64,000 nucleotides of DNA from Rhodobacteraceae bacterium KLH11 (GTDB taxonomy: Bacteria > Pseudomonadota > Alphaproteobacteria > Rhodobacterales > Rhodobacteraceae): contig DS999532.1 in NCBI GenBank assembly GCA_000158135.1, positions 634,618 to 698,617 on the forward strand, written 5' to 3'. A program made the translations under genes and the position numbers. Positions 38,401 through 44,704 of the stretch are shown piece after piece. The first letter of the stretch is position 1. Every line of letters starts with the position of its first letter. The notes under the pieces are model-generated. The model was not told where the DNA came from. It made no database searches and worked only from the letters and a program-made list of their open reading frames with translations.

Positions 38401-39822
38401 TTGCGCCATAACCCCATCAGCACCTTTGCCGGAGGTCAGAATGCTGCCGCTGCCCTGCACGGTTACGCTAACAGCTCTGCCGCTGCCGCCATTCGATCCG
38501 ACACCACCCAGAGACAGCGCAACCAGCCCGCCCCCTGCTCCGCCGGAACCCCCACCGCCGCCAATCGACTGCGCCACAATCCCGCGCGAGAAATCGCCCT
38601 GTGTCTCAATAGCGCCCGCATGGGAAACCGTGACCGTGCCGCCATTGCCGCCGTTGTCAGCACCGCCGATCAGTGACACCAGAAGGTTCCCGCTGGTGCC
38701 CGCGGACCCACCCGAACCGCCAATCGACTGGGCATAAATTCCATTCGCATAATCGCCGGTTGTCAGAATGCTGCCGGTCGAGGTGGTGTTCACGACCACA
38801 GCTCCGCCGCTGCCGCCATACCCGCCGTCACCTGAGGATCCAACCAAGCCCCACTGCGAGCCGCCATTGCCACCATTGTTCGAAACGCTTAGCGCGTAAA
38901 TTCCATCGGCAGAATCTCCTGATGTTGAAATCGCACCGCGCTGCGTCAGGGTCACATTGCCGCCATCCGACGAATGTCCGCCAGTGCCACCGCCGGGGGC
39001 GGCAAAACCGCTACCACCGTTCCCGGCCTGCCCGCTGCGGCTAAAAGCGAAGATACCGTCATTGTCGCTGCCTGAAGTCTGGATCGTGCTGCCGCTGGAT
39101 TGCGTCGCATTCACGGTGCCGCCCTTACCACCGTCGCCGCCATCGCGCCCATCAAAGAAACTCAGATACGAGTCTCCACCGTTTCCCCCGTCACCGCCGA
39201 CACTGCCAACCTGCCACCCGATATTGCTGGTGGCGTTGACATCGCTGCTGAGGGTTTTTGTCTGCGTCGGGCCAGTGTCACCATTACCACCCGAGCTTGG
39301 CGGCACGAACAGTGCGCCGTCCCTGCCATTGCTGCCGTCCTGACCATAGACAACTTGATTCACGCCATTTGGTCCCGAAACGTCTTCAGGCGGCGTCACT
39401 GCGCCTGGGGTGCCGGAACTATTGAAGTTGCTATTGTACTGCGACAGCGTCAACTGTGTGGACACGCTGGCTGTTCCGGTTGCCTCCGAATTGCTGATCT
39501 GAGCCGTTGTCCCGGAGATGGAGACAATCTCAAAAGCAAGCGGGGGATTGTCGGAATTGTAGATTGTCTCCCCTACATCTTTGACTAGAAAAACGTAGCC
39601 ATCCGCAGTCTCTACAAAAGCGATTGTACCGGCTGTGGGCGTCGAGGCCGGGTCGACAACCAGCGCGCTTACGGTGGTGTCCATACCTGTCACCGGATTG
39701 GCCACCGTGTCGCCCACTTTTGAATCTGCCGTCGGAGCCGCGAATGAAGATGATGAAACTAAAGCATAAAAAGAAACTGCCAATAACAAGCTTGATTTCT
39801 TAGACACCCTTGAACCCCACAT
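26482..39822 (-). CDS. Giant Gly-rich repeat autotransporter adhesin
   Basis: About 4,446 residues from ATG 39822, chosen because MWGSRVSKKSSLLLAVSFYALVSSSSFA is a good signal peptide; a TTG 51 bases upstream keeps the same frame. After a region of about 170 residues come, by my count, about 53 degenerate repeats of roughly 60-80 residues, each with a core like AQSIGGGGGNGG followed by SVGLGG.GG.GG and a D/N-rich beta strand ending in T.GD.S.G. The repeats should form a long beta-solenoid on the cell surface. The last 290 residues (from CIWFSGGRSFYDRN) are an autotransporter beta-barrel ending in the required aromatic residue (LGLQF). Probably an adhesin or biofilm protein. The frame is intact for 13.3 kb. 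Confidence 0.92.
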   Translation of the reverse strand: MWGSRVSKKSSLLLAVSFYALVSSSSFAAPTADSKVGDTVANPVTGMDTTVSALVVDPASTPTAGTIAFVETADGYVFLVKDVGETIYNSDNPPLAFEIVSISGTTAQISNSEATGTASVSTQLTLSQYNSNFNSSGTPGAVTPPEDVSGPNGVNQVVYGQDGSNGRDGALFVPPSSGGNGDTGPTQTKTLSSDVNATSNIGWQVGSVGGDGGNGGDSYLSFFDGRDGGDGGKGGTVNATQSSGSTIQTSGSDNDGIFAFSRSGQAGNGGSGFAAPGGGTGGHSSDGGNVTLTQRGAISTSGDSADGIYALSVSNNGGNGGSQWGLVGSSGDGGYGGSGGAVVVNTTSTGSILTTGDYANGIYAQSIGGSGGSAGTSGNLLVSLIGGADNGGNGGTVTVSHAGAIETQGDFSRGIVAQSIGGGGGSGGAGGGLVALSLGGVGSNGGSGRAVSVTVQGSGSILTSGKGADGVMAQSIGGSGGTGANSYGLVAIGGTGSRGGTGDAVSVSNYGEIQTGGDGARGIIAQSIGGGGGDGGSSAGMVSVGGNGSGGGAGSTVTIVNDGIITTTGDDAMGILAQSIGGGGGNGGSSGAVGAFVGVAVGGDGGSGGKGGDVNVTLSNTDSSQPSAIQTSGDRSTGVFAQSVGGGGGNGGGAVSVAVGAFGAASVSVGGSAGDGGDGGDVSVSGSGSASVQTGGDDAIGVMLQSVGGGGGNGGYAVSVAVSGGPVSGSLAVGVGGDGGTGGKGGTVTVGQFDGSGSPTAAGFEGTVVTTGNRSTGMLFQSVGGGGGNGGLAVAATGGASALFSGNVSVGIGGQAGSAGDGGDVQVYTNANITTTGTSSSALIAQSVGGGGGNGGGSIAAGVSASGVAAIGINVGVGGDGGGAGIGGDVTLIAGGTNIETSGAFSSGVVAQSVGGGGGNGGYSVGASADIGGAAAGSVSVGLGGKAGGGGDGGAVTAQVDADVTTRGDDSGAVVVQSIGGGGGNGGFSVAAGLAAGGAGAGTVGVGLGGDGGSGGSGGSVTGVRVNGDVRTEGLRSTGVVIQSIGGGGGNGGFNVTAGVAAGGAGAGSIGVGLGGGGATGGSGGIVEGQVAGNLTTLSDNSSGVVFQSIGGGGGNGGFNVTAGVAGAGAGGGAVTVGLGGDASGGGIGRSVTGRVSGTVSTGGADSTAVLAQSVGGGGGNGGFNVSASLAGAGVASGAVSVGLGGSGGTGATGGTVTLTTTDTIVTTGDRSSGVVAQSIGGGGGNGGFNVSGTGSGAGVGSGAVSVGLGGDGAGGGDGGAVTLTSGGTILTQGDSATAFLAQSIGGGGGNGGFNISASVQGSGVGGGGVSVGLGGGGAGGGDGNTVIATSNNAVETRGDQSSGVVAQSIGGGGGNGGFNVSPVLSGAGTGSGAVSVGLGGSGDTGGNGGDVTLTSNGTILTDGFASGGFVAQSLGGGGGNGGFNVSPTLSGAGVGAGSVSVGLGGSGGGGGDGSLVTASTTANVVTRGEASVGILAQSVGGGGGNGGFNVSPALAGAGTGSGAISVGLGGSGGSGGTGGVVGLTVANSVQTEGAQSSAVVAQSIGGGGGNGGFNVSASVGGAGTGSGAAAVGLGGRGTGGGDASAVTANVTGNLVTLGETSTGLLAQSVGGGGGNGGMNISVAVAAAGTGSGGASVGLGGASGTGGDGGTAEATLNGNVSTQGDESGGVIVQSLGGGGGNGGMNVSATVTVAGTGSGGASVGLGGSGGSGGNANSADGTVVGNVTTAGDNSGGVLVQSAAGGGGNGGLNVSAAVNISGTGGGAIGVGIGGSGGDGGNASTASGSVTGDVATSGDNSAGVLVQSVGGGGGNGGVNISGALSIARTGSGAAGIGVGGFGGSGGTSGGVDNTFSGKVSTSGTRSAGIIAQSLGGGGGNGATNISGAISVASNYSGALGIGVGGFGGEGGAAANVTQQVTGDVTTTGDDSVGILTQSLGGGGGNGGTNISAALSLSRSANAAVGIGVGGFGGGGADAGALVQSTITGGVFTSGDRSTGILTQNLGGGGGNGGTNISASLGISQENGGSVSLGVGGFGGGAGNAGEVISTLRSRTDSSGTTSVVTTGADSIGVMTQSVGGGGGNGGLNVSGAVNLTGKSGAAVALGLGGFGGGGGDAGAVTLDVESDVVTAGDGSHGVFAQSLGGGGGTGGVNISGSLALTKPSGSDTIFSVAAGVGGFGGSGGDASDVDLDYTGNIQAVPMVEQPDGTFEVDQNKGASGIIAQSLGGGGGNGGTNVSGGIAISGKPGAGQTDSSKSYAVVVGVGGFGGGGGDAGNVDVNIGAGSTIRAHGTGQSGLLAQSVGGGGGNGGLNVSGGIVSDSSLIVGVGGFAGDGGEAGDVTVTSQADITVTTNPDDISIPDTTTFEDKLRDFLGDTIVDDTEEMVSNFGLERLFIDMGVFNEEKPDTDGSAGLLAQSIGGGGGNGGLNVSGGIALSKDGKIPSVTFGVGGFGGDGNISGDVAVNHAGTVSVAGNWKHGVLAQSIAGGGGNGALNVTGQLNYGDSNNSDGKTDLSIVGGLGGHGGTGADAGDVSVTQSGNISTNGYHARGVFAQSIGGGGGTGGINATFVGTKDSSPIAMGIGGFGGGGGDAGDVTVSRGAAASGAGTITTDGVGSHGIEASSIGGGGGDAGINAVVGISKTTGNKSNGGTGDSTDRKTPTNTGVDDSVLANYNAVLDELEGKVNPADSSGNKTGVSAVVAIGGDAGTAGDGGTVDIDHFGDIVTLQDGSHGVFGQSIGGGGGNAALNLGMTYELASDATNKGFGLAIGGGTGEGGIGGSVDVRNTGDITTSGADSHGLFAQSVGGGGGNAGYNSASTSVDGGNVNIQIGRTGGTGGSGGDVYASSDGIVRTAGNRSYGFFAQSIGNGGGNSSSTSVSIGTPKTGDSKGNKASLSVGLEGGTGGASGDVTAVVAGTVVTEGADAHAVFAQSVGGGGGNGGKASNSAGKGTSVALSIGGTGGTGGVGGEVDVTNTARVATFGDRSVGLMAQSIGGAGGTGGMVQAGQSNLDTIKAVVNPSTVGTTASINIGGTGGDGMTSDTVTVVSDGIITTEGTMSHGIYAQSVGGGGGLGGLVENRIISLRKDIGNTATLSIGGNGGTGAISAAVSVTNRDVIQTTGDKSIGIYAQSVGGGGGDAQQVRNIILGRSSDGATTNAILIGGTGGTGGAGSTVTVVNEADATIQTTGKESHGIFAQSIGGGGGNGGSTISVDGRYGGAEASTRRALQFGLGGSGGTGGTGGNVSASNTGTIITTGDGAHGIFAQSVGGGGGNGGSSITGTLRLKTGDNSSPTAQLNIGGSGGSGNVAGNVVVTNSGDIRVEGAGAYGIMAQSVGGGGGNGGLAVAMDVNDLKNTMTGKSYSKIAIGGSGGDGSDGGDVTVNHTGAIIVNSENGFGIFAQSVGGGGGNAGYSVSSPLVSALDYTVSQLLGAREGATGSVGTVTVNSTGDILVNGSGSEAVFAQSVNGGGGNVETSVDFTTGTAGAGGTGTAYISDISLGGDEVSDTSGSQVVQSHNGNIATTSDRSTGLMLQSVGGGGGTSANNINVQDGDSIDITARLGAINTDDASGGDVTGSRTGDVGTDGEFSSAGSAQSIGGGGGKLVLNSAGAADTNKAASVILGSDPSFSNDGGDIALSLNGNVFTSGDRSFGQSVQSIGAGGGEVVISGLGQVDVTLGAQDGSTGDGGNVDFNNIGDVTTSGTGSHGFVIQSIGGGGGLVSLDTEASQVTVNLSADNGGDGGDIGFTQSGNIVTTGNNAIGVVAQSLGGGGGMVGSIFRGSAGGAGAGGAIDMTLNGNILSAGEGGIGVLAQSEGRDGAGAITLGFDGVVMGGTGQTDAVASIIVDGGANNVLTLSNDTVLLAGNNQLVNGGGGNEQISLAGSALGNLDLGEGTNGLTAEESSAFYALDTINLGADGLMQVNGDFVLGANWGLTTDMTPAVQSDDFVFTENVSQTTNLTGSLSFGATASSTFDVYFLISGASGGNSDLVNVSGDAMMGGTLTPRLNTLQRALPLVIVNPGGTAADAGTTIEDTVVLDYSIGLNGSTSDGSSIDLVIMPDYSTANMNANEAAVGDYINQVLNGQGSAAQGELLALIGNMTSEADVIAAIGAFTVADYAADAVDAYYGTRVFADALHNCERITDYQAGDDPRNCIWFSGGRSFYDRNQTGIYNELDINNTNLSAGVRLPVGDELYAGFALGHDQISLRNGSQYNATGERFNLGASLTKYTGPWEFAAMLSAGWSDYDTDRSGGISGVLPNGNVVNTVGVSSIKHKMNHQNLRVSFAYDHRFAGGSSYLRPEIAVDATRLATESNGDATLSGIVLQDDSEMIYALTPSLEIGTEQILSTSQKLRASFRAGAIISSNDTVSVTAGFAGASAADGGFANTSFIGDRHGLVSAQLGLFALDDSSFISLSLDHMFGDSTEALQVGFGLGLQF

Positions 39823-40080
39823 ACGACTTAGTCTCAACACACGGGGCCAAGCTGCGTTCGCACAGAACTGCAACCTGCAATTTAAATATTCCCCATCACA
39901 CCTAGAGGTAGAATAAACACAAGATTACGATGAAAATTCGATAAAAGTTCGCTCTATTGGAGTTCCCATTTGCCCATTGCCAAAATGCAACATAATACTC
40001 TCAATTCGATACTTTTGGCGTTGTTTGAAATGTCTGATGACGGACAGTACCGCGTCAACATTCTACCCGAGGTAAGTCAC
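39823..40080 (-). promoter_or_regulatory. Upstream region of the giant autotransporter
   Basis: AT-richer non-coding stretch between the autotransporter start and the first IS remnant; it should hold the autotransporter promoter. No inverted repeat or known operator stands out. A TTG at 39873 with AGG five bases before it is an alternative translation start. Confidence 0.3.
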
Positions 40081-40282
40081 GGTTGGGGCGGGCTTCGAAG
40101 ATGAGTCAACGTGATATACGAAAGCTATTGATTATTGGGACAACGGCCATGGTTCGCACGACTTTGCGACATGGCAAACCGAGAATGCTGATCGCAATTT
40201 CCTTGGCCAGCAAGATGGCCAGACCAATTTGGCAATGCTGACGAAAGAGGAAGATTATCGAAAACCGACGGCGGTGGCATGA
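40081..40282 (+). pseudogene. IS110/IS1111-type transposase C-terminal remnant
   Basis: From 40101 the frame reads MSQRDIRKLLIIGTTAMVRT then LIAISLASKMAR, the conserved C-terminal part of IS110-family transposases (compare LANKLARTAW in the neighbouring element). A frameshift follows, and the second frame ends LTKEEDYRKPTAVA at TGA 40280-40282. Only the tail survives; it lies about 130 bases before a second IS1111-type element. Confidence 0.55.
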
Positions 40283-40483
40283 GCAACGTGGACACAGCAC
40301 CCTGCGCCAACATTGTCGGCATGTGAGGAGATCAGAAAACTATAAAGACTATGGATCGACCAGATCCAGGCTAGGCAAACCATCCGCATGCACAAAGTTC
40401 GCATTAGTGAATAATGGGATGTACCGGCTGCTTCACCCAGCAGGTTAGGCTTTGCCTATTTCTGCAAATCAAGAGAAGCAGTC

Positions 40484-41542
40484 ATGAAATCCAGAACCCC
40501 AGAAGACCTCGCAGTCATTGGCGTCGATATCGGCAAAGACACGTTCCACTTGGTCGGCTTTGATCACGCTGGTGAGCGCGTTTAGCGCAAGAAGATTAAG
40601 CGTTTGACGCTGAAGTCGGCGTTTGAGAAGTTTTCACGCTGTGTCGTTGGCATGGAAGCCTGCATGAGCGCACATTTTATCAGCCGTATGCTGCGAGAGC
40701 TCGGTTTCGAGCCTCGGATCATTCCAGCGATCTATGTGAAACCCTTCAATAAAGGGCAAAAGAACGATTACAACGATGCGGAGGCAATCGCCGAGGCAGC
40801 CATGCGACCGAACCTGCGGACGGTCTCTGAGAAAAGCCAGGATCAGTTGGATTTACAGGCAATGCATCGCGTACGTTCCAGATTGGTCGCACGTCGCACC
40901 GCAACGATCAATCAGATCCGGGCGTTCTTGATTGAGCAAGGCATCACCGTGCGGGCGGGGCGGCACAGGTTGCAGAGCTCGTTTGAGACGATCCTCGAAA
41001 ACCGACGCACTGAAATCTCTGCCAGAATGCGCTCCGTTTTGATGGGGCTCTACGGAGATTGGCTCTGGGTTGATGAACGGATCAAAGCAATCTCGTCAGA
41101 GATCGAAGAGATCAGCCGGTCAGAGAAAAACAGCGCCAACATCATGACCATCCCCGGTATTGGCCCGTTGATCTCGACAGCCATCGTCGCTGCCATCGGC
41201 AAGGGCGAGGTATTCGACAGAGGGCGGGATTTTGCAGCATGGGTTGGCTTGGTGCCACGCCAGTTCAGTACGGGTGGCCGAACAATCCTTGGTCGGATCA
41301 GCAAACGCGGCAATGGCTATTTGCGGATGTTGTTCGTGCAGGCTGCCAATGTCATTCTGATGCGCCCGCATCGTTGGGATGCTTTGGGATTAGGTCCATG
41401 GTTGCGAGGCGTTGTCGGCCGTATGCCGCACAACAAAGCTGCAGTCGCACTGGCCAACAAACTGGCGCGCACGGCCTGGAGTGTGCTGCGCCACGGATCG
41501 AAATATGCGGTCCAAAGAGATGAGGCTTTGGGTGCAATCTGA
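40484..41542 (+). pseudogene. IS1111-type transposase with one in-frame stop
   Basis: ATG 40484 opens MKSRTPEDLAVIGVDIGKDTFH, which holds the first Asp of the RuvC-like DEDD site, but TAG at 40583-40585 (codon 34) interrupts it. The same frame then continues uninterrupted to 41542 with GMEAC, KPFNKGQKNDYNDAEAIAEA (the later acidic residues), and the C-terminal Tnp part PGIGPLISTAIVAAI and FAAWVGLVPRQFSTGG with the Ser-containing motif. A full-length enzyme would be 352 residues. One base change inactivated it, so this is a recent loss; the part after the stop lacks the first catalytic Asp. Confidence 0.8.
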
Positions 41543-41759
41543 AGCACCCGGAGTCCAAAGGAGTTCGCGAAGGAGAAAAGCATGGAACGGAGAAACTACG
41601 CCCCCAGAATCTGAGAGCCCAAATGGTCGTCATCGATCTGGTCAATAATGAGATCAAGGTGCGTGCGTAACCCACAATGGCCACGGCCCGCGAGCCGACA
41701 AACAGGCCGGATACATATCAGCGACTACCGCTAGCCACGTCAAAATCTCAGTTGCGAAC
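41543..41759 (+). ncRNA. Candidate IS1111 guide (seek/bridge) RNA region
   Basis: Non-coding segment between the IS1111 transposase stop and the right sub-terminal repeat. Established work on IS110-family elements places the recombination-guiding RNA in this downstream non-coding end for IS1111-type elements. I did not resolve its fold by eye; the call rests on position. Confidence 0.35.
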
Positions 41760-42045
41760 AGCAGCCGGTACATATAAGCGGGCTCGGTCTACGCATCGCC
41801 ATACGCTAATCTCAACCGTGCCACCCGGCCAGCTTTCGCTTGAGCTACGCAATGGCTCCGCTCAGCAAGCTTTGACCGCAACCTAATCACAAGAAAGAAA
41901 CAGGAACGGATTCTCCATCTCAACGGCCCGGATCAGGGGGCTGGGTCACTTAGTAAGGCATACATCTTTTCACCTTTGACACAGAATGTGAGTTGGCTTC
42001 CAACCGATGTACTACCGTCGTCATAGTCAAACTGGACGTGTCGCG

Positions 42046-42053
42046 TTTCTGTG
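42046..42053 (+). repeat. 8-bp target duplication TTTCTGTG, left copy
   Basis: TTTCTGTG sits five bases outside the left TGTCCCG inverted-repeat core of the IS256-family element; the identical octamer lies at the symmetric place on the right (43479-43486). Eight bases is the normal IS256 target duplication. This sets the element ends at 42054 and 43478. Confidence 0.75.
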
Positions 42054-43478
42054 TGCAATGTCCCGACTGTTGGTGTAATTTTTGCCGGTAGCGCGGGCTG
42101 AGCGGAGCCTGCGTATAGCGAAGCGAGGTCCCCGCGGACCGCTTGGCGGCCACGGTTGTTCTTCGGCTAAGGTTCGGTTTGCCGACCTGACCTTTGACCG
42201 AGGAGAACACCCATGACCAATGACAGCCTATCAGAGACCGCCGCATTGCGCGCGCTTTTGTCGGAGACGTCCGACACCCACCTGCTCTCCGAAATGCTCG
42301 GGTTCGTCGCCAACCGCCTGATGGCGCTGGATGTCGACCAGCTCTGCGGTGCCGGCGTGCATGAGCGCAGCACCGAACGTGTAAACCGGCGCAACGGATA
42401 TCGATCCAGAGCGTGGGAGACGCGCGCCGGTAGGGTTGACGTGAAGATTCCGAAGCTGCGCAAGGGCAGCTACTTTCCTGAGCTCCTGGAGCCGCGCCGG
42501 TCGGCAGAGAAGGCCCTGACGGCGGTCATTCAGGAAGCCTATGTGCAGGGTCTGTCGACGCGCTCGGTGGACGATCTGGTCAAGGCCAGGGGCATGACCG
42601 GTGTGTCGAAGAGCCAGGTCAGCCGCCTTTATGGCCAGATTGATGAACGGGTCGATGCTTTCCTGAGCCGCCCTCTGGAAGGCGAATGGCCCTACCTCTG
42701 GCTCGACGCGACCTAAATCAAGGTCCGCCGCGCCGGTCGCATCGTCAGTGTCGCCGCCATAGTGGCCGTTGCCGTCAACCTGGATGGGCGTCGCGAGGTG
42801 CTGGGCATCGCCGTCCAGTCGAGCGAGGCCGAGGTCTTTTGGGACGAGTTCCTACGCTCTCTCGCCGATTGCGGCCTTCAGGGCACACGCCTGATCATCG
42901 CAGACGATCACAAGGGGCAGAAGGCCGCTGCCGCCAAAGTGCTCGGCACGACCGTCCAACGCTGCCGCGTCTATTTCATGCGCAATGCGCTCGCCTGCGT
43001 CCGCAAGAAGGATCGCCCAATCGTCACCGCAGCGCTCAGAACCGCCTTCGATCAGGACACGCTCGCGGCTTCGAAAGAACGCTGGGTCAAGCTGATCGAC
43101 GCGTTCGAACCGCGCCATCCCAAGCTCGCCGAGCTGATACGCCGCGCCGAGGAGGACGTTCTGACCTACAAGAGCTTTCCCAAGGAACACTGGGCGAAGA
43201 TACACTCGACGAATCCACTTGAACGGCTGAACAAGGAGATCAAACGGAGGACAAACGTTGTCGGGATTTTCCCGAACGAAGCTGCAGTGACGCGCCTGGT
43301 CGGAGCCCTGATGCTGGAGCAGAACGATGAATGGGCGATCACGCGGCGCTACATGACACTGGAAACTGTCGCCGCCATTTGCGACATACACCTATAGACC
43401 CGGCGAAAATCGCCGCCCTGTAACTGCGGCCGAGCCAAGGCCGAAGAGCGAAATTACACCAGTTCCCGGGACACTATC
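42054..43478 (+). mobile_element. IS256-family insertion sequence inside the IS3 element
   Basis: 1,425 bases between two copies of TTTCTGTG. Terminal repeats: TGTCCCG(5 nt)TGGTGTAATTT at 42059-42081 and its complement at 43451-43473, identical except for the five central bases and the outermost five. It contains a single IS256-type transposase gene with one internal stop. The insertion lies between the OrfB stop of the surrounding IS3 element and that element's terminal repeat, so it happened after the IS3 insertion. Confidence 0.8.
42213..43397 (+). pseudogene. IS256-family transposase with one in-frame stop
   Basis: ATG 42213 is preceded by GAGGAGA. 168 codons end at TAA 42714-42716, exactly after WPYLWLDAT, where IS256 transposases normally read LDATY(I/V)KVR; the same frame resumes with IKVRRAGRIV and runs to 43397. 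The DDE residues are all present: Asp in WLDAT, Asp in IIADDHKG, Glu in STNPLERLNKEIKRR. A single Tyr codon to TAA change would explain the break. Inactive unless the stop is read through. Confidence 0.85.
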
Positions 43479-43486
43479 TTTCTGTG
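43479..43486 (+). repeat. 8-bp target duplication TTTCTGTG, right copy
   Basis: Partner of 42046-42053. Removing the IS256 element and one copy restores a continuous IS3 end (cgTTTCTGTGcc). Confidence 0.75.
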
Positions 43487-43503
43487 CCGCCCCTGGTGCT
43501 CGT

Positions 43504-44379
43504 TTAGGCCACTTTCCGTTCGAATGCGACCGGACTTTTCCAACCCAAGGCTGAGTGCCTTTGTCGCGGATTGTAGAACCCGTTGATGTATTCGAAGATG
43601 GCCAGTTCCGCAGCCCTGCGTGTCGGCCATGACCGCCGCCATATGAGTTCTGCTTTGACGGTTTTGAAGAACGTCTCGACGGCGGAGTTGTCGTAACAAT
43701 TACCTTTGCCGCTCATCGATATCTGGAACCGATGCTGACGCAAAAGTTTCTGATAGATATGAGAACAGTATTGGCTGCCGCGATCCGTGTGGTGGATACA
43801 GTCCTTCGGTGGCTGTCGTAGAGCGATGGCCATGTTCAGTGCCCGGATTGCCAAACCGCGCTTCATGCGGTTGCTCATAGCCCAGCCGATCACCCGACGA
43901 GAATGCAGGTCGAGGACAACCGCGAGATATAACCATCCTTCACGGGTCTAGACATAACTGATATCTCTCACCCATTTCTGGTTGGGTTTGTCTGCTGAGA
44001 AGTCCCGGTTCAAAAGGTTGGGCGCGATATTGAAAGCGTGGTTGCTGTCGGTCGTCACCTCGTATTTCTTTGACCTTTCTACACGAATGCCATTCTCACG
44101 CATCAAACGACCAACAGGCCGATGCCCGACGTTCAAACCGAGTTCCTTTAGTTCCTCGGTCATTCGTGGACGGCCATAGCTGCCCAGACTGAGACGGGAC
44201 TGTTCCTTGATGTGGACCAAGACAACCAAGTCGGTTCGTTGCCCTTGGCTCGCTGGTCGGTTGCGATAGGCACGCAGGCCGCGAACACTGACGTCCAGCA
44301 CGTCACACATCCTCTTGGCGCAAAAGACGGAACGGTATTCGTCCCTTCTCATCGAAACTACGTTTCGACTGCTGGGCAA
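43504..44379 (-). pseudogene. IS3-family OrfB integrase-type transposase with amber stop
   Basis: Minus-strand frame from MRRDEYRSVFCAKRMCDVLD through KPNQKWVRDISYV, then TAG (43948-43950), then TREGWLYLAVVLDLHSRRVIGW to AFERKVA at 43504. Related elements read ISY(V/I)WTREGWLYLA, so the stop replaces a Trp codon (TGG to TAG). Catalytic DDE: Asp in WVRDIS, Asp in HHTDRGSQY, Glu in NSAVETFFK. The extreme N-terminus (MRFRFIHCPAVET) is in another frame, a second lesion. Confidence 0.8.
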
Positions 44380-44439
44380 TGGATGAACCTGAACCTCATG
44401 GCTTTAGGCCCGCAAAGAACTGCGTTGCCTTCATCGGGG

Positions 44440-44704
44440 AAACGCCCCACTGGGGCCTTTCCTGTTCCTCTTCAGTCTAGAATCTCCCTCTTGTCTTAGA
44501 GATTTCGAAGGCATGTGGCACATCAGAGCTATCCCCTGGCACGGCATTTATGCCGGGGGATAGCGGGGGTCGGATCGGTTCCCTCTTGGTTTTGAAGAAC
44601 CGTGGAGGAGTAGGATCGCCCCCGCTCTTTTTGCTGACCTGAACGGATACTGAGGCCTCGTTTTATGCGGGGGCCTGAATGACAAGAAGAGGTGGGAAAG
44701 AGCA
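44440..44704 (+). ncRNA. Candidate IS110 bridge (seek) RNA
   Basis: Non-coding leader of the IS110-group element, where these elements encode the bridge RNA. It shows a clear bipartite hairpin: CTATCCCC (44529-44536) pairs with GGGGATAG (44556-44563), and inside it CGGCAT pairs with ATGCCG across a TT loop. A second candidate stem is GGTTC/GAACC (about 44577-44602). The flank before it has GGGG-AAAC-GCCCC. Target-binding and donor-binding loops should be in internal loops but were not matched by me. Confidence 0.55.

Larger units (their letters stand above)
40410..41785 (+). mobile_element. IS1111-group insertion sequence with sub-terminal inverted repeats
   Basis: The transposase type (see next entry) and a 14-base perfect inverted pair, ATGTACCGGCTGCT at 40419-40432 and its complement at 41760-41773, define the element. 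Sub-terminal inverted repeats a few bases in from the ends are a hallmark of the IS1111 group within IS110. Exact ends are not set by me. The 217 bases between the transposase stop and the right repeat are where IS1111 elements encode their guide (seek/bridge) RNA. Confidence 0.7.

Noticed and set aside
26542..39588. Many plus-strand frames rich in PPLPPPPP opposite the autotransporter
   Set aside because: They are the complement of Gly-rich repeat codons (GGC/GGT read as GCC/ACC or CCG); no starts, RBS or conserved domains. The minus-strand autotransporter explains them.
26482..39822. Possible satellite or CRISPR-like repeat array
   Set aside because: Repetition follows codons of a single long frame, units vary in length and sequence, and there are no constant repeats with unique spacers.
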